NCBI RefSeq assembly: GCF_000284415.1
Contig: NC_017059.1
Span: 3,632,789-3,664,058, forward strand
Direction of reading: 5' to 3'
Length of the DNA: 31,270 nt
Origin: Pararhodospirillum photometricum DSM 122
Lineage (GTDB): Bacteria; Pseudomonadota; Alphaproteobacteria; Rhodospirillales; Rhodospirillaceae
In this document: piece after piece, positions 7,198 to 13,227 of the stretch
Layout of the letters: each line of letters opens with the position of its first letter
Numbering within the stretch: position 1 is the stretch's first letter
The notes under the pieces: model-generated
The model's database searches: none
What the model saw: the letters and a program-made list of their open reading frames with translations, nothing else
Told to the model about the DNA's origin: nothing
Program-made: the position numbers and the translations under genes

Positions 7198-8488
7198 ATG
7201 CAGACGAAGCCTTGCTTTTGCCCTGGTGACAGTGGTCGCCGGGATGCCGACCTTGGCAGGGGCCCAGTCCATTCAAGAGCTCTTGCCCCAGATCATCGAC
7301 ACCCATGACAAAGTGGCCGCCGCCCACAGCCGAGTGGAGGCCGCGCGCAACCGGGCCCGGGAAACCCTGGGGGGGTGGTTTCCGGTCCTGACCTTGCAAA
7401 ATCAGACCGGCTATGAGCACGTCGAGCGACCGCAAAGGATGTCCGACCCCAGCTACCATACATGGCAATCGGATGCGACCTTGACCCAGTTACTCTGGGA
7501 TTTCGGGGGCACCAACAGCCGGATCGAAGCCCAACGTCTGGTTCTTGAGCAAACGTCGTCTGAAGAAACGGCGGTGCGCCAGAACCTGATGCAAGAAGCG
7601 CTGACCGCTTATGTGAACCTCCTGCGGGCCGAGCGTCTTCTCGACTACGCCCGGCAGTCCGAAGACAATGTGCGCCGGCAGACGGGTCTTGAACAGGCCC
7701 GGGTGGATCGGGGCTCCGGCCTGTCCACCGACGTTCTCCAGGCCAAGACCCAGCTCGCCGGCGCCGAGGCCCGCCGCGTGCAGGCCGAAGGCGCGGTGCA
7801 GATTGCTCGCAACCGGTTTGAGGCGGTCTTTGGCTTCGTGCCCCCAAGCACCAAGGGGCTGGTGGCGCTCAAGGGCCCAGCGGGCGATGTGCTGCCCACC
7901 ACGTTGGACACGGCCCTCGCCCGGGCTCGCGACGCCAACCCCAGCTTGCGGGCCGCCATGGCGGCGGCCGGGGCCCAGCGGGCGATGACGGGGTCGGTGA
8001 TGGGCGAGCGGCTGTTCCCCCGGGTTGATCTGGTCGCTAGCAATGCTCTCAAGCACAACGTTGATGCCCTTGAGGGTGACAAAATGAACACCTCGGTGCA
8101 GGTGCGGGCCACGTGGTCCATTAACCTGGGCATGACCGCGGTCAACTCGTTGCGTGCCGCCGAGGCCGAGGCCCAGGCCGCCGGCCATAGCGAAGGCGAT
8201 ACCCGAACCCAGGTTGAGGAAAAAGTGCGCAACGCGTGGCAGCGGTTGGAAACGTCGCGGGCCAACGCGCGTATCCTGGCCAATCAGGCCAACATCGCGG
8301 GCGAGTTCTTGGATTTGGCCCGCCGCGAGCGGCAGTTGGGGCAACGCTCCTTGATTGACTTGTTGTCGGGGGAAACCGCGCTGTACAACGCGCAAGCGGA
8401 TGCCTACTCGGCCGAGGCTGATGTTATTATTGCCTCTTATGCCTTGATGGCTTCGGTAGGCGCGCTCGACATGGGGCAGATCCGCTAA
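7175..8488 (+). CDS. TolC-family outer-membrane channel protein
   Basis: This is an outer-membrane efflux or secretion channel subunit of the TolC/OEP fold, about 437 residues, which is the usual length. The GTG start is placed 10 nt after AAGGGGG and gives a basic N-terminus plus a signal peptide ending PTLAGA before QSIQELLP. The two OEP repeats are visible as long Ala/Arg/Gln-rich helical stretches (about residues 30-215 and 245-425) with short strand segments such as SDATLTQLLWDFGGTNSRIEA. GLEQARVDRGSGLSTDVLQAKTQLA is the typical second-helix region of each repeat. No membrane-fusion protein or ABC/RND pump lies next to it, so its partner is elsewhere. A 15-bp tandem duplication covers the first codons. 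tRNA genes follow. Confidence 0.88.
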   Translation: MRRATVKRCRRSLAFALVTVVAGMPTLAGAQSIQELLPQIIDTHDKVAAAHSRVEAARNRARETLGGWFPVLTLQNQTGYEHVERPQRMSDPSYHTWQSDATLTQLLWDFGGTNSRIEAQRLVLEQTSSEETAVRQNLMQEALTAYVNLLRAERLLDYARQSEDNVRRQTGLEQARVDRGSGLSTDVLQAKTQLAGAEARRVQAEGAVQIARNRFEAVFGFVPPSTKGLVALKGPAGDVLPTTLDTALARARDANPSLRAAMAAAGAQRAMTGSVMGERLFPRVDLVASNALKHNVDALEGDKMNTSVQVRATWSINLGMTAVNSLRAAEAEAQAAGHSEGDTRTQVEEKVRNAWQRLETSRANARILANQANIAGEFLDLARRERQLGQRSLIDLLSGETALYNAQADAYSAEADVIIASYALMASVGALDMGQIR

Positions 8489-8613
8489 CGTCTTGTCCTG
8501 CCGGGGATGGGGCAGGCGAGAGGAAAAGGGAAGCCTGGAGAGACGCGGGCTGTTTTTTGCCGTTGCCGGGCAGGAGCCCCGATGACCCTAGGGGCCGGAG
8601 GGTGTTTTTCTTC

Positions 8614-8642
8614 TTGACTCACGGGGGCAATCCGGCGAAATT
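8614..8642 (+). promoter_or_regulatory. Possible sigma-70 promoter of the tRNA-Ala cluster
   Basis: TTGACT, a 17-bp spacer and GAAATT lie 19 bp before the first tRNA. The -35 box is good and the -10 box is weak. Between the tolC-like stop (8488) and here I see only a T6 run at 8551-8556 after imperfect GC-rich sequence, with no gene. Confidence 0.4.
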
Positions 8643-8660
8643 CCGCGCCCTGATCCCTTG

Positions 8661-8737
8661 GGGGCCGTAGCTCAGTTGGGAGAGCGCAGCAATCGCACTG
8701 CTGAGGTCAGGGGTTTCGATTCCCCTCGGCTCCACCA
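8661..8737 (+). tRNA. tRNA-Ala(CGC), copy 1, with one extra U in the T loop
   Basis: The cloverleaf has acceptor GGGGCCG/CGGCTCC with the alanine-identity pair G3:U70. The anticodon stem is CAGCA/TGCTG and the loop ATCGCAC, giving anticodon CGC for GCG codons. CCA is encoded. The T loop reads TTTCGATT (8 nt) where copies 2 and 3 have TTCGATT. That insertion would disturb the T-loop fold, so this copy is either damaged or carries a sequencing error in a short T run. Confidence 0.9.
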
Positions 8738-8807
8738 GGGTCCTCGCCATTGCCGCAGAGGATGGGTCAGGCTAGAGTAAGGTGTTGAGTGGTTGTTTTT
8801 CCAGGGC

Positions 8808-8883
8808 GGGGCCGTAGCTCAGTTGGGAGAGCGCAGCAATCGCACTGCTGAGGTCAGGGGTTCGATTCCCCTCGGCTCCACCA
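8808..8883 (+). tRNA. tRNA-Ala(CGC), copy 2
   Basis: 76 nt, a full cloverleaf with G3:U70, anticodon CGC, a normal 7-nt T loop and encoded CCA. It is identical to copy 3. It is 70 nt after copy 1, and the spacers share no clear similarity. Confidence 0.96.
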
Positions 8884-8916
8884 GGAAAAGCAGGCAGGCA
8901 ACGCCCACCCCTCAAA

Positions 8917-8992
8917 GGGGCCGTAGCTCAGTTGGGAGAGCGCAGCAATCGCACTGCTGAGGTCAGGGGTTCGATTCCCCTCGGCTCCACCA
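8917..8992 (+). tRNA. tRNA-Ala(CGC), copy 3
   Basis: 76 nt, identical in sequence to copy 2 and 33 nt after it, followed by a strong intrinsic terminator. The three genes are best read as one tRNA operon. Confidence 0.96.
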
Positions 8993-9002
8993 GAATTTCC
9001 AG

Positions 9003-9032
9003 GGTCCGGTTGGCAACAACCGGGCCTTTTTT
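9003..9032 (+). terminator. Intrinsic terminator of the tRNA-Ala operon
   Basis: GGTCCGGTTG, the GNRA tetraloop GCAA, CAACCGGGCC and T6: a 10-bp stem with one G-U pair. It is unrelated to the dispersed 3'-end repeat. Confidence 0.9.
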
Positions 9033-9100
9033 GTTTTGCGCCGTCTCCGACGGGCTCGGAAGGTCCGGCCTCCCCGTCCTTTTCCTCAAAAATCCGAGGT

Positions 9101-9147
9101 GGACGAAATCGTCCGCAGTTTCCCCCGGATCTTGGACGAAATCATCC
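9101..9147. promoter_or_regulatory. Pair of 14-bp palindromes upstream of the sigma-54 activator gene
   Basis: GGACGAAATCGTCC (9101-9114) is a palindrome around AA. A second copy, GGACGAAATCATCC (9134-9147), has one arm mismatch. The starts are 33 bp apart, close to three helical turns, so two dimers could bind on the same face. They lie about 175 bp before the activator start. This is the arrangement expected for an operator or an enhancer-like site; the protein that binds is unknown. The rest of 9033-9321 shows no gene. Confidence 0.5.
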
Positions 9148-9321
9148 AAGAGACGGTGGTTTACCCCTGCCGTGTTGCACCGGGGACGACCCAAGTGTAA
9201 ATTAAGCGGGCAAAAATGGCGCTCGGAGAACGATGGTTTTCCGAAGGGTGCACGTTTCAGGAATTGGCGCGCCCAGACCCCCTGACCGCCGGGAGGGTGC
9301 GTTGATGTCGGGAGAGCCACG

Positions 9322-11604
9322 GTGGGGAAAAGGACGTTGGCCCGGCTCACGCCCCAGGCCGCCCCGGAAGGGGCACCCGATATGGTGGGGAGTTCCTCGG
9401 CTCTCCAACGCGTCCGATCGCTGATCGACAAGATCGCCCCGACCGATCGTCCCTTGCTCATTTTGGGAGAAACAGGCACCGGCAAGGAGGTCGTGGCCCG
9501 GCGCATCCACGCCCTGAGCGGCTATGCCGAGGGGCCGTTTGTGGATGTGAACTGCGGGGCCATCCCGGAATCCTTGGTGGAATCCGAGTTGTTTGGCCAC
9601 GTCAAAGGGGCCTTTACCGGAGCCTCGGCGTATCGCCCCGGGACCTTTTCCCAAGCGACCAAGGGGACCTTGTTTCTGGATGAAATCGGCGAGTTGCCGG
9701 TGGCGTTGCAGCCCAAGCTGCTGCGGGTTTTGGAGACCCGTTTATTTCGGCCGGTCGGATCGGCCGAGCCCTTGCACTTCGAGGGGCGGATCATCGCCGC
9801 GACTCACCGCGATCTGCGGGCCATGGTGGCCGAGGGCAGCTTTCGCGAGGATTTGTATTACCGGCTTGCCGTCTTTACCGTGGAGTTGCCCACGTTGGAG
9901 CAGCGCCGGGGCGATATTCCCGATCTAGTGCGGCATTTTGCCCTGCGCCAGCCCCGGCCCCTGAGCTTTTCCCCCGCCGCCTTGTCCTTGCTGCGCCAAC
10001 AGCCCTGGCCGGGCAACATCCGACAATTGCGCAATCTGATTGATCAGTTGGGGGTGTTGGCTGAAACGCCAGAGATTGGCTTGGCCGTCTTGGAGCCCTT
10101 CCTGGCCCATGCCCCGGAGCCCCGCCTACGCGAGGATGAGATCGCCGAGGCCCTGCTGCGCCTGCCCGGTGACGACAAGCTCCTGGCGGCGGAAAACCTG
10201 CTGATCGATCATGCCCTGGCACGGTGTGATGGCAACAAAAGCGCGGCAGCCAAGGTCCTGGGCGTGAGTCGCAAGGTCATCGAGCGCCGGCTGAAGTCTC
10301 GGGATGCTCCGCTGCAAAGAATGCGCGATCTCCTGGACGATGCCCGCTTGTTGGTGGACAGCGCCCGCTATCGCGAGGCCATCGTGACCTTGCGCCGTTG
10401 TCTGAAGCTACAGGGCGAGGGGGACGGGGAGGGCGAGGAAGAGGCCCTCTTGTTGTTTGATGTTTATCGCCTTTTGGGAATCAGTTTACGCAGTGTCAAC
10501 GGCTGGTTGTGTGCCGAGGCCCAGGACTGCTACCAGGCCGCCTTGAACCTGGGGCGTGGTGACCCTCTGGAACGGGCCCATCTCCAGTTCGGGATCTGGG
10601 GGGCGCAGCTCATGGCGCTGGATCTGGTGAAAGCCCGAGCCAGCGCCCAGGACATGATCCAGCATGCTTTGAGCCAGTCCTTGGGCGATGCCTTGGGCGA
10701 TGCGTATGTGGCTTTGGCCAATACCTTGTTTTGGCTGGGCGATGCCGAGGAAGCCTTGGCCTGTCTTGCCCGCTGCCAGCTTTTGGGCGTGGATCGCACC
10801 GAAGAACGCCTGGGCGGCCAGGGGATTGACTTGGCCAATCTTGCCCTCACCCTGGAGGGCTTGGCCGCTTTTCGTCTGGGATCCTTCGCCCAAGCCCGCA
10901 AAGCCCTGGCGATGCTGGTACGGCGCCTGGAAACTCAGCGCTTCCATGCCTTCAATCATGCCCTGACTCTTCAGGGCGCGGCGTGGTTGTCGTGTCTGTT
11001 CGAGGAACGGGAGGCTACCGGGACCCACGGGAGCGCCCTGGAAACCCTTTCGCGCGAGTATGGGTTTACATTCTATCAAGGCGTGGGTCAGATTTTCCGC
11101 GGGATTCACGAAGGCTGGGAGGGGGAGCCCGGGGTGGCCGAGGCCGTCATCCAAGAGGGCTACGATACCTTGCTGGTACGCCGAGGGGGCCGTTTGTTCC
11201 ATTCCTTTCAGGCGTGGCACCGCGCCTTAGCCTTACTTGCCGCCGGGCGGTCCCAGGAGGCCCTGGCCGCCGCTGATTTGGGTGTTGAGGTGGCCATGCA
11301 GACCCAAGACCGCGCCTATCTTGGCGAGCTTCTCGTCGTGCGAGCCCGGGCTAGGCGGGCGCTTGGCGAGGAGGAAGAGGCTTGCCAGGACCTGTACGGT
11401 GCGCTCTCCACCGCCCAGGCCCTGGGCTCGGTTGCGGCCCGGGTCGAGGCTGCCACGGCCTTGGCTCAGGTGTTGCGCGAGACCGGGCGGGCGGCGGCAG
11501 GGACCGAGCTGCTGACCCGGGCCCTGCGCGGGGTGGCCTTGTCCGAGGCGCCGCCTTTGGTGCAGCGCGCTCTTGCCCTGCTGGCGACCGACGCAGATCA
11601 CTAG
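9322..11604 (+). CDS. Sigma-54-dependent activator with C-terminal TPR-like region
   Basis: This is an enhancer-binding protein that would open sigma-54 promoters using ATP. The AAA+ domain comes almost at once: Walker A GETGTGKE (residues 49-56), the sigma-54 loop GAFTGA (96-101), Walker B LFLDE (117-121), sensor I IIAATHRDL and the arginine-finger region FREDLYYRL. A Fis-type helix-turn-helix follows at about 302-326 (NKSAAAKVLGVSRKVIERRL). There is no receiver, PAS or GAF domain in front. Instead, about 420 residues follow the HTH, made of Ala/Leu-rich helical pairs that look like TPR repeats and probably sense a signal or partner. The GTG start follows GGGAGAG by 5 nt. An ATG at 9305 in another frame is an alternative if a frameshift exists. 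A sigma-54-type promoter lies just after its stop codon. Confidence 0.9.
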   Translation: MGKRTLARLTPQAAPEGAPDMVGSSSALQRVRSLIDKIAPTDRPLLILGETGTGKEVVARRIHALSGYAEGPFVDVNCGAIPESLVESELFGHVKGAFTGASAYRPGTFSQATKGTLFLDEIGELPVALQPKLLRVLETRLFRPVGSAEPLHFEGRIIAATHRDLRAMVAEGSFREDLYYRLAVFTVELPTLEQRRGDIPDLVRHFALRQPRPLSFSPAALSLLRQQPWPGNIRQLRNLIDQLGVLAETPEIGLAVLEPFLAHAPEPRLREDEIAEALLRLPGDDKLLAAENLLIDHALARCDGNKSAAAKVLGVSRKVIERRLKSRDAPLQRMRDLLDDARLLVDSARYREAIVTLRRCLKLQGEGDGEGEEEALLLFDVYRLLGISLRSVNGWLCAEAQDCYQAALNLGRGDPLERAHLQFGIWGAQLMALDLVKARASAQDMIQHALSQSLGDALGDAYVALANTLFWLGDAEEALACLARCQLLGVDRTEERLGGQGIDLANLALTLEGLAAFRLGSFAQARKALAMLVRRLETQRFHAFNHALTLQGAAWLSCLFEEREATGTHGSALETLSREYGFTFYQGVGQIFRGIHEGWEGEPGVAEAVIQEGYDTLLVRRGGRLFHSFQAWHRALALLAAGRSQEALAAADLGVEVAMQTQDRAYLGELLVVRARARRALGEEEEACQDLYGALSTAQALGSVAARVEAATALAQVLRETGRAAAGTELLTRALRGVALSEAPPLVQRALALLATDADH

Positions 11605-11623
11605 CTCTCAAGCCCCAAAGACC

Positions 11624-11668
11624 GAGGGATCTGGGGAGGCCGTGCCCCCCAGCCTTTTCTTCTTTTTT
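11624..11668 (+). terminator. Palindromic 3'-end repeat, copy 3, terminator orientation
   Basis: GAGGGATCTGGGGAGGC, a CGT loop and GCCCCCCAG (one base missing from the right arm), then a T-rich run (CCTTTTCTTCTTTTTT). It starts 20 nt after the activator stop codon. Confidence 0.7.
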
Positions 11669-11678
11669 CTCTCCAACA

Positions 11679-11694
11679 TGGCACAGCATGTGCA
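11679..11694 (+). promoter_or_regulatory. Sigma-54 (-24/-12) promoter for the DUF917 gene
   Basis: TGGCAC-AGCAT-GTGCA matches the TGGCAC-N5-TTGCW consensus except for one base, with the invariant GG and GC at the correct 10-bp separation. The predicted transcript start is near 11705, about 60 nt before the DUF917 start codon. It stands between a sigma-54 activator gene and the likely target, which supports function. Other TGGCAC hexamers in the window lack the GC at -12. Confidence 0.65.
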
Positions 11695-11765
11695 TTTCCT
11701 CCCCCGCAAGTTCATGCCGGGTCGAAACAAGGACCCGCAGATCATGGGATAGAAGGGGGACCCCT

Positions 11766-12968
11766 ATGGGATACGAACTGAGCACGGACGATATGGAAGC
11801 CCTGCTCCTGGGCGGAGCCTTTTTCGGGAGTGGGGGCGGTGGCACCGTTCAGTCGGCCCGGCACCTGTGCGCCCACTTCAAGCCAGGCCGGTATTACCCG
11901 ACCGATCGGGTGGAGGTCGTGGGAGTGGCCGAGGCGACCGAGGGCGAGGCCGTGATGGTGGCCTACATGGGGGCGCCCGAAGCCATCAACAGCGTGGCCT
12001 ATCCCATTGGTCCGGTGGAAGCCGCCCGGGCCGTGCAGCAGCGCTTGGTGTCCCAGGGACGGACCCTGGCCTACATCGCGCCGCCGGAAAGCGGGGCCCT
12101 GGGCTTTGTGGTGGCGGTGCTCGTGGCCGCCAAGCTGGGCTTGAAGGTGATTGATGGCGACGGAGCCGGTCGCGCTGTTCCGTCCTTGCCCATGCTGACC
12201 TATGCCGCCGCCGGGGTTAGTCCGCGCCCGACTTTTTTGGTCAGCCAAGGCGAACTGCGGGTCGAGCTTGATGTCACCCCGCGTTATGGCGAAGACGGCG
12301 GCTTGCAGCATCAGCAAGATGTTTCGGTGATCGTCGAGCAGATGACGCGTCCGATCGTGGCGGCGCCGCAGTTTGGTCAGTTTGGTGGGCTGGCCTTGTG
12401 GGTGATGCCGCCGACCTTGCTCGACAAGGCCCTGCCCATCCGGGGCACCGTGGCCCGGGCCCTGACCCTGGGGCGCGCCTTGCAAGCGGGGCAGATCACG
12501 GCAACCGATGCCATGATCGAGTTTCTGGCCGAGCGTTTCCATATCCAGGCCGTGCCGATCATGCCGCCCGGGCGCTTGATGGCGGTCCAGACCGATACCA
12601 GCGGCGGCTTTGACACGGGCAAGGTGGTGTTGCAGTCCAACGGCCAGACCGTGACGGTTTTGTTTGAAAACGAGTCCCTGCTGGCCTGGGACAGCGCCAA
12701 GCCCCACCCCATCGCCATGGCCCCCGACTCCATCGCCTACTTCCTGGAGGGTAAGGGGCAGGCGGTATACACCAATGGCGACCTGATCCAGAGCAACGGC
12801 ACCCTTGATCCCTCGGTGATGAACCGCCGGGCCAGTCTGCTCGCTTGGCGGGCCGAGGCGCCGTTGACCGAACCGGGGGGGCTGATTCTTGACAGCTTCC
12901 GCGACGCGCTGAAGGACCTGGGCTATCTCGGGCCGTATGTGCCCGTGGATGCCCTGGCGGCGGCTTAA
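11766..12968 (+). CDS. DUF917 family protein (S-methyl thiohydantoin desulfurase-like)
   Basis: A 400-residue soluble protein. The ATG follows AGAAGGGGG with about 7 nt spacing; the reading frame extends further left, but that part overlaps the promoter. The family signature is near the N-terminus: LLLGGAFFGSGGGGTVQSA, then a Rossmann-like half ending VVAVLVAAKLGLKVIDGDGAGRAVPSLPM, and a beta-rich C-terminal half. DUF917 proteins often occur next to hydantoinase-type genes; the Pfam family has been renamed after S-methyl thiohydantoin desulfurase, to my recollection. The substrate here cannot be stated. No hydantoinase or transporter is adjacent. The only neighbour is the sigma-54 activator upstream, and with the -24/-12 promoter this suggests dedicated, inducible expression. 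Confidence 0.85.
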   Translation: MGYELSTDDMEALLLGGAFFGSGGGGTVQSARHLCAHFKPGRYYPTDRVEVVGVAEATEGEAVMVAYMGAPEAINSVAYPIGPVEAARAVQQRLVSQGRTLAYIAPPESGALGFVVAVLVAAKLGLKVIDGDGAGRAVPSLPMLTYAAAGVSPRPTFLVSQGELRVELDVTPRYGEDGGLQHQQDVSVIVEQMTRPIVAAPQFGQFGGLALWVMPPTLLDKALPIRGTVARALTLGRALQAGQITATDAMIEFLAERFHIQAVPIMPPGRLMAVQTDTSGGFDTGKVVLQSNGQTVTVLFENESLLAWDSAKPHPIAMAPDSIAYFLEGKGQAVYTNGDLIQSNGTLDPSVMNRRASLLAWRAEAPLTEPGGLILDSFRDALKDLGYLGPYVPVDALAAA

Positions 12969-12977
12969 AAGAGAGGA

Positions 12978-13013
12978 AAGGCTGGAGAGGCGCCGGGCCT
13001 TCCCAGACCCCTC
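12978..13013 (-). repeat. Palindromic 3'-end repeat, copy 4, reverse orientation, imperfect
   Basis: AAGGCTGGAGAGGC, GCCGG loop, CCTTCCCAG, ACCCCTCCGG. Begins 10 nt after the DUF917 stop codon, in the orientation without a downstream T run for that gene. Confidence 0.7.
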
Positions 13014-13047
13014 CGGTCCTTTGGAGAAGGAAAAAAGGGGGTTGCCT

Positions 13048-13106
13048 CCAGGGCGGGGGGTCAGGGGGGCAGACGCACTCCCGACGCCGCCTGACCTCCG
13101 CCCCGG
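13048..13106. repeat. Long imperfect inverted repeat between convergent genes
   Basis: CCAGGGCGGGGGGTCAGG (13048-13065) and CCTGACCTCCGCCCCGG (13090-13106) are inverted partners of about 17 bp around a 24-nt loop. With copies 4 and 5 of the dispersed repeat and a TTCCTTT/AAAGGAA pair at about 13141-13167, the whole 12969-13227 gap is filled with hairpins and no gene. Confidence 0.5.
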
Positions 13107-13169
13107 GGATCTTGATGCTGGTTAATCTTGGAGACGCTTTTTCCTTTTTAACACCCTCTTAAAGGAAAC

Positions 13170-13213
13170 GAGGGGTTTGGGGAGGCCGCGCCTCCCCAGC
13201 CTTTCTTTCTTTT
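13170..13213 (+). terminator. Palindromic 3'-end repeat, copy 5
   Basis: GAGGGGTTTGGGGAGGC, CGC loop, GCCTCCCC, AGCC and TTTCTTTCTTTT. It is 15 nt from the stop codon of the receptor gene on the other strand, but oriented so that its T run serves plus-strand transcription arriving from the DUF917 gene. Confidence 0.75.
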
Positions 13214-13227
13214 ACCGTCTTCCGCCC

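Noticed and set aside
8661..8992. tRNA array as an integration site for a mobile element
   Set aside because: No integrase, no direct repeat of a tRNA 3' end away from the cluster and no foreign genes follow; the repeated units are complete tRNAs.
8928..9506. A 192-codon minus-strand reading frame crossing the third tRNA-Ala and the start of the activator gene
   Set aside because: Its C-terminus (RGIEPLTSAVRLLRSP) is the well-known false protein made by translating the antisense of a tRNA-Ala gene, and its N-terminus is the antisense of an AAA+ domain.
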